Shown: piece by piece, positions 15,881 to 23,839 of the stretch
Layout of the letters: each line of letters starts with the position of its first letter
Position numbering within the stretch: the first letter of the stretch is position 1
Origin: OLB7 sp966250335
GTDB lineage: Bacteria > Bacteroidota > Ignavibacteria > OLB7
DNA: 26,713 bases
Direction of reading: 5' to 3'
NCBI GenBank assembly: GCA_966250335.1
Contig: CBINGZ010000057.1
Location: forward strand, 1-26,713
Notes under the pieces: model-generated
The model's database searches: none
Seen by the model: only the letters and a program-made list of their open reading frames with translations
What the model was told of the DNA's origin: nothing
Translations under genes and position numbers: made by a program

Positions 15881-15908
15881 TCCGATGCCGGGACTCCCCG
15901 GCATCGGA
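15881..15908 (+). promoter_or_regulatory. Perfect hairpin at the predicted mRNA 5' end
   Basis: TCCGATGCCGGG (15881-15892) pairs perfectly over 12 bp with CCCGGCATCGGA (15897-15908) around the loop ACTC. It begins about two bases after the predicted transcription start and 67 bp before the start codon. There is no T tract, and it follows a promoter, so a stabilising 5' stem or an operator fits better than a terminator. Confidence 0.6.
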
Positions 15909-15974
15909 CTAACTGTCGGTCGTCCGGGGCTACCGGACGGCCATCGACCCAACGAATCTGCCAACGGAGCTACT

Positions 15975-16379
15975 ATGGACGACATGGGAACCGGTCTCCT
16001 TATCATCATCTTACTGATCGCCGTCGCGGCCTACATCTTCTTTGCCTACTGCCTGACGAAGATCGCGGAAAAGACCGGTCAGGAGAACCACGCGTGGATG
16101 GCATGGATACCGATCGCCAACTTCTTCCTGATCATCAGGATGGCAGGCCGCCCGACCTGGTGGGGAGCCAGTATTCTCCTTGCCATGATACCGATCGTGA
16201 ACTTCATCGGCGCTCCCCTGGTGCTGGTCGTATCGATCATCTGCTGGATGGAGATCGCCCGTCGATGCGGTCATGAAAGCTGGTGGGGGATCATCGCGGC
16301 GCTTATCGGCATCGTTGGCCTCCCGTACCTTGCGTTCGCCGAAGGGAATCATCCTACAACGGCCGAAGCGGAAATCTGA
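15975..16379 (+). CDS. Small DUF5684-like integral membrane protein
   Basis: 134 residues with three or four hydrophobic segments: residues about 6-26 (GLLIIILLIAVAAYIFFAY), 48-80 broken by charged residues, 66-90 (ASILLAMIPIVNFIGAP) and 103-120 (WWGIIAALIGIVGLPYLAF). The pattern HAWMAWIPIANFF, then AGRPTWWG, then IARRCGHESWWG is typical of the uncharacterised DUF5684 membrane family, whose members have no assigned reaction. I recognise this by pattern, not by search. The ATG at 15975 has GGAG upstream; a second ATG three codons later is also possible. It sits behind the best promoter in the window and is followed by a hairpin, so it is likely transcribed alone. Confidence 0.85.
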   Translation: MDDMGTGLLIIILLIAVAAYIFFAYCLTKIAEKTGQENHAWMAWIPIANFFLIIRMAGRPTWWGASILLAMIPIVNFIGAPLVLVVSIICWMEIARRCGHESWWGIIAALIGIVGLPYLAFAEGNHPTTAEAEI

Positions 16380-16454
16380 GACCGGGAAATGTCGAGCTGT
16401 GAGGACGTTCCCTGAACGGTTCCTCCCTCGGGGTCGCATGACGTAGTACGATAT

Positions 16455-16483
16455 GAAGGCGCGCCGCCGGAGGGCGCGCCTTC
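16455..16483 (+). terminator. GC-rich hairpin after the DUF5684-like gene
   Basis: GAAGGCGCGCC (16455-16465) pairs perfectly over 11 bp with GGCGCGCCTTC (16473-16483) around a 7-nt loop, 75 bp after the stop. There is no T tract, so termination strength is uncertain. The rest of 16380-16643 holds a promoter at 16503-16533 and nothing else I can support. Confidence 0.5.
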
Positions 16484-16502
16484 GACATTGTTTCGCCCTC
16501 AA

Positions 16503-16533
16503 TTGTATCTGAGACATCCGTTCGGTACATTTG
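16503..16533 (+). promoter_or_regulatory. Bacteroidota-type promoter upstream of the universal stress gene
   Basis: TTG (16503-16505), 20 bases, then TACATTTG (16526-16533), an exact TAnnTTTG. Transcription would begin near 16537, leaving a leader of about 107 bases to the ATG at 16644. Confidence 0.6.
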
Positions 16534-16643
16534 CCCCCTACGCCGACAACTTCTTTCGTGTCATCAATGTCGACGCGGTACAGCACAACCGACCGCAGCC
16601 GGGCCGTTCGTGACGCCGCCGATGCAACCCAATTTCTCTCTCA

Positions 16644-17105
16644 ATGCAGCCGATCCATATCAAACGCATTCTGGCCCCCACGGACTATTCCGACCACTCC
16701 TACTACGCAATGCGATATGCCCTGTCGCTCGCACGGCAGTGGGAAGCGGAGCTGCATCTGCTGAACGTCCTGGAGCCGGCGGTATTCCCCACCGAAGCGG
16801 GGCTTACCCCGATGGGGCTGATGAACCTGGACGACGAGCTCGCCACCGCCTCCGACCGTTCCATGACGGAGCTTCTGCTCCGCGACGAGCTCAAGGGGCT
16901 CACGACGGTCACCGCCGTCTCGCACGGACGGGCCAGCTCGGCGATCATCGAGTACGCCCAGGAACACGACATCGATCTGGTGGTGATCGCGACGCACGGA
17001 CGCACAGGTCTGGAACATCTCATCTTCGGCTCCACGGCCGAACGGGTGGTCCGCGAGAGCCCCTGCCCCGTTCTCACCGTGCGCACGCCGCGCGGGCTTG
17101 AGTAA
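16644..17105 (+). CDS. Universal stress protein (UspA family)
   Basis: 153 residues, one Usp domain of normal length. It opens IKRILAPTDYSDHS, with Asp14 at the usual nucleotide-contact position, and ends with the ATP-binding loop ATHGRTGLEHLIFGSTAE (residues about 127-144), matching the G-9x-G(S/T) part of the nucleotide-binding motif. The final strand reads CPVLTVR. ATP-binding Usp proteins respond to starvation, oxidative and other stress; the partner here is unknown. It has its own promoter at 16503-16533. Downstream is a long GC-rich hairpin before fbp, so it is probably a single-gene unit with some read-through. Confidence 0.92.
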   Translation: MQPIHIKRILAPTDYSDHSYYAMRYALSLARQWEAELHLLNVLEPAVFPTEAGLTPMGLMNLDDELATASDRSMTELLLRDELKGLTTVTAVSHGRASSAIIEYAQEHDIDLVVIATHGRTGLEHLIFGSTAERVVRESPCPVLTVRTPRGLE

Positions 17106-17125
17106 CTCCGTCCAGCCAGCTTCGC

Positions 17126-17167
17126 CGGCCGGGCCGCGCGCGGGGACCCCGCACGCCGACCCGGCCG
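17126..17167 (+). terminator. Long GC-rich imperfect hairpin between usp and fbp
   Basis: The arms 17126-17145 and 17147-17167 pair at most positions: CGGCCGGG with CCCGGCCG at the base and GCGGGG with CCCCGC near the tip, with two mismatches and a one-base bulge. There is no T tract. It lies 20 bp after the usp stop and 58 bp before fbp, so it could stop usp transcripts or attenuate fbp. Confidence 0.5.
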
Positions 17168-17225
17168 TGGCGTTGTCCCCCCTCTCCCGCCCCGACCGGG
17201 CCTTATCGAACATGCAATTCCTACT

Positions 17226-18260
17226 ATGTCAGCAAGCAAACTGATCACGATAGAACGGCAGATCGCCGAACAGGAGCACCAGTTCACCCACGCGACGGGT
17301 GAGTTCAGCCGGCTCCTGCGCGATCTGACCCTGGCCGTCCGGGTCATATCGCGGGAGGTCCGACGGGCCGGCCTGGTCGATATCCTGGGGCTCGCCGGGA
17401 CGGAGAACGTTCATGGGGAGGCGGTGAAGAAACTCGATGAGTTCTCCAACGACACGATCATCCGCGCGATGCGCTACGGCGGGCATCTCTGCGCCATGGC
17501 GTCGGAGGAGTCCGAGGGGCTGATCCCCATCCCCTCCGGAGCCGAGAAGGGGAGCTACGTCCTCCTCTTCGACCCGCTCGACGGTTCCTCCAACATCGAT
17601 GTGAACGTCACCATCGGCACCATCTTCTCCGTCCTGCGGCGCGTGACGCCGGACGACGGCGGCGACGGAACGATGGACGATCTGCTCCAGCCCGGCTACA
17701 AGCAGGTGGCCGCCGGCTACGCCCTCTACGGGAGCAGCACCCTTCTGGTCTACACCACCGGACAGGGGGTCGACATGTTCACCTACGATCATACCATCGG
17801 AGAATTTCTCCTCTCGGCCAGCAGGGTCGTGATGCCGTCGAAGGGAAGGATCTATTCGATCAACGAGGGGAACTCGATCAACTGGAACGAGGGAACCCGC
17901 CGATACGTGGAGTACGTGAAGCAGCAGGACGCGGCGACGGAACGCCCGTACAGTCTGCGATATATCGGCACGGCCGTCGCGGATGTACATCGCACTCTGA
18001 TCTATGGCGGCTGTTTCCTCTATCCTGCCGACCGGAACTCCCCGAACGGCAAGCTCCGCCTGATGTACGAGGTCAACCCCCTGGCGATGCTCGTGGAGCA
18101 GGCGGGGGGACTGGCGATCGACGGGACGCGCAGGGTGCTCGATATCGAGCCGGCCAGCCTGCACCAGCGTACCCCTCTGATCTGCGGGAGCCGCGAGGAT
18201 GTCCTCAGGGCACGGGAGTTCATGATCGGCGACGATTCGTCGACCGACGGAACGGCATGA
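17226..18260 (+). CDS. fbp: Fructose-1,6-bisphosphatase class I
   Basis: Hydrolyses fructose 1,6-bisphosphate to fructose 6-phosphate, the committed step of gluconeogenesis. 344 residues, close to the usual length. Metal-binding residues are in ASEESEG (92-98) and DPLDGSSNIDVN (116-127). The class I active-site signature is GKLRLMYEVNPLAM, before VEQAGGLAIDG. The substrate-phosphate region reads YIGTAVADVHRTL and GGCFLYPAD. The ATG at 17226 gives the family start, although no clear Shine-Dalgarno sequence precedes it. Its stop overlaps the pdxA start by four bases (ATGA at 18257-18260), so the two are translationally coupled. Regulation by AMP cannot be judged from sequence alone. Confidence 0.96.
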   Translation: MSASKLITIERQIAEQEHQFTHATGEFSRLLRDLTLAVRVISREVRRAGLVDILGLAGTENVHGEAVKKLDEFSNDTIIRAMRYGGHLCAMASEESEGLIPIPSGAEKGSYVLLFDPLDGSSNIDVNVTIGTIFSVLRRVTPDDGGDGTMDDLLQPGYKQVAAGYALYGSSTLLVYTTGQGVDMFTYDHTIGEFLLSASRVVMPSKGRIYSINEGNSINWNEGTRRYVEYVKQQDAATERPYSLRYIGTAVADVHRTLIYGGCFLYPADRNSPNGKLRLMYEVNPLAMLVEQAGGLAIDGTRRVLDIEPASLHQRTPLICGSREDVLRAREFMIGDDSSTDGTA

Positions 18261-19282
18261 GCCGGGAACCGCGCACGATCGCCCTCACCGTCGGAGATGT
18301 CAACGGAATCGGAATCGAGGTGATGGTCAGGGCGCTCGCCGCCCACCCTCTTCCCGAGGGATGGGAGCCGGTCGTCGTCGGCAGCGAACGGCTTCTGAAG
18401 GAGTATCTGGAGAAGATCCCCGGACTCAACGGCTCGGTCTCGGATGGGAAACTCCGTTGCGGGGATGTCGACGTCGCGATGCATGATCTCCCGTCGGAGG
18501 GGGAGGTATCGTTCGGAAGAACCGACGCCCGGGCCGGAAAACTCGCCGGCGACGCGGTGACGACCGCCGCTCGGATGGCGCTGGAGGGAACCGTCGACGC
18601 CGTCGTCACGATGCCGATCTCCAAGCAGGCGCTCCATGCGGGAGGATACGACTTCCCCGGCCACACCGAGCTGCTGGCCCATGTGACGGGGGGCGTGCCG
18701 ATGATGATCCTGATGACCGAGGGGTTACGGGTAGCTCTCGTTACGATCCATATTCCACTCTCCGCCGTCCCTCCTCTCATCACCCGGGATCTTGTTCTCT
18801 CCCGTCTCCGGCAGTTCCATCGAACGTTGAGGATCGATTTCGGCCTGAGCGATCCACGGATCGCGGTGCTGGCTCTGAACCCTCATGCAGGCGAGGGGGG
18901 GGATCTGGGGGATGAGGAGATCCGTGAGATCACGCCGGCGCTGGAGCGCGCCCGGTCGCTGGGATTGAACGCCGACGGGCCCTACCCCGCCGACGGGTTC
19001 TTCGCCCGGTTCCTCCCGGGCGGCCAGGAGGGGGTGCTCGCGATGTATCACGACCAGGGGCTGATCCCCCTGAAGTTCCTGGCGCGCGGCGGCGGCGTGA
19101 ACGTCACGGCGAATCTGCCGATCGTACGGACCTCCCCGGACCACGGCGTCGCGTTCGACATCGCCGGCCGCGGGATCGCCGACGAACGGAGCGTGATCGA
19201 AGCGATCGTCGCCGCCGTGGAGATAGCGCAGCGGAGAAACGAGGCTCCGAAGGAAGAAGACGACCGACCGAAGCATCGATAA
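18257..19282 (+). CDS. pdxA: 4-hydroxythreonine-4-phosphate dehydrogenase PdxA
   Basis: Oxidises 4-phosphohydroxy-L-threonine with NAD(P) in the deoxyxylulose-5-phosphate-dependent route to pyridoxal phosphate. 341 residues with all main motifs: TVGDVNGIGIE (11-21), MPISKQALH (119-127), GHTELLA (135-141), the zinc ligands His165 (VTIHIPL), His210 (LNPHAGEGG) and His265 (MYHDQGLIPLK), and the Arg of RTSPDHG. The tail is charged (EAPKEEDDRPKHR). The gene overlaps fbp by four bases and ends just before a strong terminator. The pairing with fbp has no obvious metabolic logic and may simply be lineage-specific. Related PdxA2-type catabolic dehydrogenases are a less likely alternative. Confidence 0.95.
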   Translation: MSREPRTIALTVGDVNGIGIEVMVRALAAHPLPEGWEPVVVGSERLLKEYLEKIPGLNGSVSDGKLRCGDVDVAMHDLPSEGEVSFGRTDARAGKLAGDAVTTAARMALEGTVDAVVTMPISKQALHAGGYDFPGHTELLAHVTGGVPMMILMTEGLRVALVTIHIPLSAVPPLITRDLVLSRLRQFHRTLRIDFGLSDPRIAVLALNPHAGEGGDLGDEEIREITPALERARSLGLNADGPYPADGFFARFLPGGQEGVLAMYHDQGLIPLKFLARGGGVNVTANLPIVRTSPDHGVAFDIAGRGIADERSVIEAIVAAVEIAQRRNEAPKEEDDRPKHR

Positions 19283-19286
19283 ACGC

Positions 19287-19320
19287 GAACTCCCGTCCGG
19301 AACGATCCGGACGGGAGTTC
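19287..19320 (+). terminator. Strong terminator hairpin after pdxA
   Basis: GAACTCCCGTCCGG (19287-19300) pairs perfectly over 14 bp with CCGGACGGGAGTTC (19307-19320) around the loop AACGAT, followed by TTTCATT. It starts four bases after the pdxA stop and lies between two converging genes, so it may also end transcription of the M16 gene on the other strand. Confidence 0.85.
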
Positions 19321-19363
19321 TTTCATTCTGCTCCCAAAGCGATATTGTTCGGACGCCGGGCCG

Positions 19364-21460
19364 TTACCGGAACAGCGTATCCTCCACCGGCTTGTTCACT
19401 TCGTACTTGACGTCGCGAACCGTCAGCGGGTTGGCCGTTCCCATCTCGATCTCCATCTTGTGCGGCATCATCACCCCTTCCACGGGGCGCCAGTCGGCGT
19501 AGGAGACCGACGATCCGTCACGGATCTCCTTGCGGATCGGAAGGCTGGTCTCCGGATCGATGAAGTAGCGGACCTGCGTCCCCTTCGGGAACTTCACTTC
19601 CAGGATGAGCGCCTTCTTCCCGCCGACCTCCTTGGTCCCCGCCGTCCGCAGCGCGCCCTTCATCTCACTCAGATATGCTTCCGGCATGATGTGGGTCGCT
19701 TCCATCACTCGCGTCAGCTCCGGCTCGATCACCTCGAACTCCTTCGACATCCCCTTCGGTCCCCCGGAGCCCATCGTCCGGACGTCGAGCGCGCGCGTGC
19801 CGTTGATGAACCGCTCCATCTTTCCCGCCCCCAGATTGATCTCGAAGTAGAGCTTGTTCGGAGCGGCCTCGGTAACCTTGTAGGTGCCGTTCATCTGCTG
19901 GTCGCGCGGGCCGCCGGAGACCTTGCCGGTGAAGCTGCGGGAGGTCACGCTCTTCATCTTCTTCTCCCCTCCCATCGCGTTCACCATCTTCTTCCAGAGA
20001 TCCTCGGCCTTGATGCCGACGTCGATCTGCGCATTGTCTTCCATCGGATTCAGATCCGAATCCCACAGCTCCACCTGTCCGAACGGCGCGAGCTTGGTTC
20101 TGACCTCGGAGGCCTTCCCGATCACGACCACGGCAAGATCCTCCGTGCTCAGATATTTCTTCGCCAGGTCCCTGATTTCCTTGCCGGTGGTTCCGGCATA
20201 GGCGGGGATCAGCTTGGAGTAGTAGTCGTCCGGAAGCCCGTAGAAGTCGATCGACTGCACGCGCATCGCCGTGACGTTCGGGTCGGCGATCGACATCAGG
20301 AAGCCTCCCACGGAGGACTGCACGTTCCTGTTGAGCTCGTCGGCCGGCGGCTCCTCGGTCTGGATACGCTCGATCTCGTGGAACATCTCCTTCAGCGCCG
20401 AGTCGGTCACCGAGTTGCGGACATCGGCGCCGGCGACCCAGCGGCCTGCATGAAGGTTGCCGTCGAACGAGCTGAACGGGGTATAGGTGTAGGCGTGGGT
20501 CTCGCGCAGATTCATCGCAAGACGATTTCCCAGACCGGTTCCCCCCCCCAGCATGCTGTTCAGGATGAATGTCCTGGGGCGATCCTTATAGTCGCTCAGC
20601 ATCGGTCCCTTGCCGATCACGCGGATCGAGCTCTGCACCGAGGTTGGGCGGTCGACGAGGACGATCCGGCGGCCGGTCCGCTCCGGGAACTTCGGCTGCG
20701 GCACGATCGGAAGGGGTCCCCCCTTCCAGCTTCCGAACGTCCCCTGCACGATCTTCTGCACATCGTCTCGCGAGAAGTCTCCGACCACCGCCAGGGTGGT
20801 GTTGTTCGGCACGAAATAGGTATGGTGATACGCCTTGATCATCTCCTGCGTCACGCGCGTGAGCGACTCCTCGGTCGGCATGGAGCCGTACGGGGTGCTC
20901 CCGTAGAGAAGCTTGTTGATGGCGTAGTCGGCCAGGAACTCCGAGCGCGCCTTGGCGGACTTGAGCCCCGTGATCTGCTCCTGCCTGTACTTCTCGATCT
21001 CCTCGGTCGAGTAGGCGGGATGCATGACCGCGTCGGAGAACATCTCCAGGATCACCGGAAGATGCTTCTTCAACCCGGTGGCGGTCACGATGATCGCATC
21101 GGCCGAAGCCGAGGCGCCGACGCTTCCTCCCACGAAGTCGATCTTCTCGGCGAAGTCGTGGGCCGAGCGTGTCGCGGTCCCCTTGGTCAGAAGGTCGGCC
21201 GTGAAATCGGCGACGGAGGGGACCGGATCACGGCTGTTGCCGCCGCGCACCAGCATCCGGAAGGTGACCAGCGGACGGTCGTCGTGAATGAAGAAGACCT
21301 TGAGGCCGTTCTGAAGCGAGAAGGTCTCGAATGCCGGGAACGACGCCTTCGGGGGCGGATCGGCGGCCGGTTGCTTGGTCCGGTCGATCTGCGCCGGAAG
21401 TTGTTGAGTCATGAGGACTGCTGTAAGCATGAAGGCCGAAAGGGCCCTGGATATATTCAT
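19364..21460 (-). CDS. Non-catalytic M16 peptidase-like subunit fused to a LolA/LolB-like domain
   Basis: 698 residues with a signal peptide (MNISRALSAFMLTAVLM, cleavage after LPA). Residues about 40-470 carry the two-lobed M16 fold: FSLQNGLKVFFIHDDRPLVT, the AYSTEEIEKYRQ helix, TLAVVGDFSRDD and LGGGTGLGNRLAMNLRE. At the position where active enzymes have HxxEH, this one reads SVADFTADLL (about 82-91), so it cannot bind zinc there and should be a partner or regulatory subunit. Residues 476-698 form a separate beta-rich domain (LWKKMVNAMGGEKKMKSV, later VRYFIDPETSLPIRKE) resembling LolA/LolB-like lipoprotein-carrier folds. The ATG at 21460 starts the signal peptide; a TTG at 21499 is possible. 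It follows the catalytic M16 gene by 44 bp. Periplasmic location is predicted. Confidence 0.88.
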   Translation of the reverse strand: MNISRALSAFMLTAVLMTQQLPAQIDRTKQPAADPPPKASFPAFETFSLQNGLKVFFIHDDRPLVTFRMLVRGGNSRDPVPSVADFTADLLTKGTATRSAHDFAEKIDFVGGSVGASASADAIIVTATGLKKHLPVILEMFSDAVMHPAYSTEEIEKYRQEQITGLKSAKARSEFLADYAINKLLYGSTPYGSMPTEESLTRVTQEMIKAYHHTYFVPNNTTLAVVGDFSRDDVQKIVQGTFGSWKGGPLPIVPQPKFPERTGRRIVLVDRPTSVQSSIRVIGKGPMLSDYKDRPRTFILNSMLGGGTGLGNRLAMNLRETHAYTYTPFSSFDGNLHAGRWVAGADVRNSVTDSALKEMFHEIERIQTEEPPADELNRNVQSSVGGFLMSIADPNVTAMRVQSIDFYGLPDDYYSKLIPAYAGTTGKEIRDLAKKYLSTEDLAVVVIGKASEVRTKLAPFGQVELWDSDLNPMEDNAQIDVGIKAEDLWKKMVNAMGGEKKMKSVTSRSFTGKVSGGPRDQQMNGTYKVTEAAPNKLYFEINLGAGKMERFINGTRALDVRTMGSGGPKGMSKEFEVIEPELTRVMEATHIMPEAYLSEMKGALRTAGTKEVGGKKALILEVKFPKGTQVRYFIDPETSLPIRKEIRDGSSVSYADWRPVEGVMMPHKMEIEMGTANPLTVRDVKYEVNKPVEDTLFR

Positions 21461-21504
21461 GGCGCTGCAATGGTTAACCGTGGTTGTTGAATTCTTCAAG
21501 ATGC

Positions 21505-22854
21505 TTATCCTCCCTGCTCACCGGGGAGATACTTGAGAATGACCCGGTTGTTCCTGGTCAGATACTTCTGCGCGACCCGCTGGATCGACTCCCGCGTGAC
21601 GGCCATGTATCTGTTGATCTCGGTGTTGATAAGCTCCGGATCACGGAAGAAGGTCTCGTAGCTGGCCAGGGCCTGCGCCTTGTCGAGCGCGTTGTTGAAC
21701 CGACGGGCGAACTGCGTTTCGATCTGGTTGCGCGCCTTCTGGAACTCCTCTTCGGTCACGCCCCCCGTGACAACTCCCTCGATCTCCTTGTCGAGCTCGA
21801 CCCCGAGATCCTCCATCGTCACCGTCGGGTGCGAGACGGCGAAGAGCCCGACGAAGCCGGCCAGCTCCATTGCCGCCGGGAACGCCTGCGCCGCCACCGC
21901 CAGCCGCTTCTGATCGACGAGCTGACGGTAGAGCCGGGAGCTCTGCCCGGTGGCGAGTATCGTTGTCAGATACTCCATGGCGTACGAATCCTCATCCCCG
22001 TTCTTCGGTCCGCGATATGCGTAGATCAGCGCGGGGAGCGGGGTCTGCTCCTCCTTCACCTCAACGCTCTTCTCGGCCGTTCCCAGCGGCAGATCGAACT
22101 TCGGGCGCTCGATCTCGGCGCCGCGCGGGATCGCGGCGAAGTACTCCTCCACCAGCTTCCTCGTCTTCGCGATGTCGATGTCGCCGACGATCGCAAGGAC
22201 CGCGTTGTTCGGCACGTAATACTTCTTGTAGAAGGCGCGGAACTCGTCGATGGTGGCCTGATCGATATACTGCGACTCGCCGATCGGGCTCCACTCGTAC
22301 GGCGTGCCGGCCGCGACGTTGGCGCCGATGTTGGAGAAGACCGATCCGTACGGCGTGTTCTCGTAGCGGGCCTTCCGCTCCTCCTTGACGACGCCGCGCT
22401 GGGTCTCCACCCCGATCTCCTCCACCTTCCCGTGCAGCATCCGCTCGGATTCGATCCAGAGGGCGAGCTTCAGTTCGTTGGAGGGGAGCATGATCTCGTA
22501 GCCCGTCTCGTCCCACGAGGTAAAGGCGTTCAGATTTCCCCCGGCCGCCTGGACGATCTTGTCGATCGTGTGGCGCGGAATGTTCTCCGACCCCTCGAAC
22601 ATGAGATGCTCGAAGAAGTGGGCGAAGCCGGTCCTGTCGGGCCGCTCGTTCTTGGAGCCGACGTGGTAGTGGACGAAGGTCGCCACCACCGGCGCGCTCT
22701 TGTCGACCGAGAGGATCACGCGAAGGCCGTTGGGGAGTTCGAATTTCTCGTACTTGATCTGCGGAAGGTCCGCGGCGACGGCGCTGGCCGCCATCGCCGT
22801 CGCCAGGGAGAGCCCGGCGATGACTGCATGTCGTTTCCGTGCGGGTAGGAACAT
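21505..22854 (-). CDS. Catalytic M16-family zinc metalloprotease, exported
   Basis: 449 residues from the ATG at 22854, with a signal peptide (RHAVIAGLSLATAMAASAVA, cleavage after VAA). The inverted zinc motif HxxEH is intact at His79, Glu82 and His83 (AHFFEHLMF), with the third ligand expected at Glu158 or Glu159 in VVKEERKARYEN. The C-terminal lobe shows TTILATGQSSRLYRQL and VSHPTVTMEDL. Such single-unit M16 proteases degrade peptides or process exported proteins, often as a dimer with an inactive partner, which is the next gene. An ATG at 22899 would add 15 residues in front of the signal peptide, so I prefer 22854. A promoter-like TAAATTTG at 22910-22917 would give a leader of about 52 bases for this start. 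Confidence 0.93.
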   Translation of the reverse strand: MFLPARKRHAVIAGLSLATAMAASAVAADLPQIKYEKFELPNGLRVILSVDKSAPVVATFVHYHVGSKNERPDRTGFAHFFEHLMFEGSENIPRHTIDKIVQAAGGNLNAFTSWDETGYEIMLPSNELKLALWIESERMLHGKVEEIGVETQRGVVKEERKARYENTPYGSVFSNIGANVAAGTPYEWSPIGESQYIDQATIDEFRAFYKKYYVPNNAVLAIVGDIDIAKTRKLVEEYFAAIPRGAEIERPKFDLPLGTAEKSVEVKEEQTPLPALIYAYRGPKNGDEDSYAMEYLTTILATGQSSRLYRQLVDQKRLAVAAQAFPAAMELAGFVGLFAVSHPTVTMEDLGVELDKEIEGVVTGGVTEEEFQKARNQIETQFARRFNNALDKAQALASYETFFRDPELINTEINRYMAVTRESIQRVAQKYLTRNNRVILKYLPGEQGG

Positions 22855-22909
22855 GGAAGTTGTCCGAATCGGATTATTGAGCGTGAAGTTCATCTGCATA
22901 GGAAGGGCG

Positions 22910-22917
22910 CAAATTTA
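22910..22917 (-). promoter_or_regulatory. Bacteroidota-type -7 element for the M16 gene pair
   Basis: Minus-strand TAAATTTG is an exact TAnnTTTG. The predicted start near 22906 lies ahead of both candidate start codons. I see no TTTG at -33. Confidence 0.5.
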
Positions 22918-23059
22918 CGAAGGCCCGCGGGAATTGTTGCATCCCGGGAGCAGGATCGCAAGAGAGGATCGGCCGCCCCCTTCCCGGGAGGATCGATAGC
23001 CGGAAATCGGGCGGAAGAACGTAGTTTCGCCCCGATCCTCCCCGATCGATCCCCGGCTC

Positions 23060-23698
23060 TTGCCGAACATCCCGACACGATACCGTCCCACCGGCCGGTT
23101 CGAGCCGCGCTCGGACCGTCTCTACATTGCGTTCAACAAGCCGTACGGCGTCCTCTCGCAGTTCACCGAATCGGAGGACCCCGCCAAACGGACCCTTGCG
23201 GAGTTCGGCTTCCCCCCCTTCGTCTATCCCGTGGGACGGCTCGATTACGACAGCGAGGGGTTGCTGTTGATGAGTGATGACGCCAAACTCAACGCGGCAT
23301 TGCTGCATCCGGAGAGGAAACATGAGCGGACCTACCTGGCGCAGGTGGAGAATATCCCCTCTCCGGAAGCGCTGGAGGCCCTCCGGCGCGGGGTCGCGAT
23401 CCAGGGGAAACCGACCCTCCCCGCACGGGCGCGTCTTCTTCCGGAAGAGCCCGATCTCCCGGACCGGCCCGTTCCGATACGGTTCAGAAAGGAGATCCCG
23501 ACCTGCTGGCTGGAACTGACGCTGATCGAGGGACGGAACCGGCAGGTCAGGCGGATGACGGCCGCCGTCGGCCACCCCACGCTCCGTCTGATCCGTGTCG
23601 CCGTCGGCGATCTGCGGCTCGCCGATCTGGGGATTGCTCCGGGGGAGATGAAACGACTCTCGCCGAAGGAGATCAGGTCGGCGTTCCGGGAACGATGA
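23060..23698 (+). CDS. rluE: RsuA/RluB/E/F-family rRNA pseudouridine synthase, RluE-like
   Basis: Isomerises a uridine in rRNA to pseudouridine; the closest style is RluE, which acts on 23S rRNA. The 212 residues include YIAFNKPYGVLSQFT (22-36), the catalytic Asp62 in PVGRLDYDSEGLLL, ERTYLAQVE, and the RsuA-family ending EGRNRQVRRMTAAVGHPTLR. There is no N-terminal S4 domain, as expected for RluE. I place the start at the TTG at 23060, because no in-frame ATG or GTG lies between a TAG at 22997 and the conserved core. A TAGTTTCG at 23022-23029, one base from the TAnnTTTG element, could be its promoter. It is divergent from the M16 pair. RluB or RluF specificity cannot be excluded. Confidence 0.9.
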   Translation: MPNIPTRYRPTGRFEPRSDRLYIAFNKPYGVLSQFTESEDPAKRTLAEFGFPPFVYPVGRLDYDSEGLLLMSDDAKLNAALLHPERKHERTYLAQVENIPSPEALEALRRGVAIQGKPTLPARARLLPEEPDLPDRPVPIRFRKEIPTCWLELTLIEGRNRQVRRMTAAVGHPTLRLIRVAVGDLRLADLGIAPGEMKRLSPKEIRSAFRER

Positions 23699-23839
23699 TC
23701 CGGACCCGGGGAGCGGACGCAACCTTTACGCATCTTCACCGAAGATGCCCGGAACATCGACGGCACAACCCACGGGCTCCACGTCGCAATAAGATATATT
23801 GAAGGGATTACCCGTATTCCGCAACCATTCGTACAGACC

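Noticed and set aside
15881..15908. Terminator for an upstream plus-strand gene
   Set aside because: The gene upstream is on the minus strand, no T tract follows, and the stem comes directly after an ideal promoter.
19460..22848. Two long plus-strand open frames opposite the M16 genes
   Set aside because: Low-complexity Arg/His/Leu/Asp sequence without motifs; the M16 proteins on the minus strand are clear.
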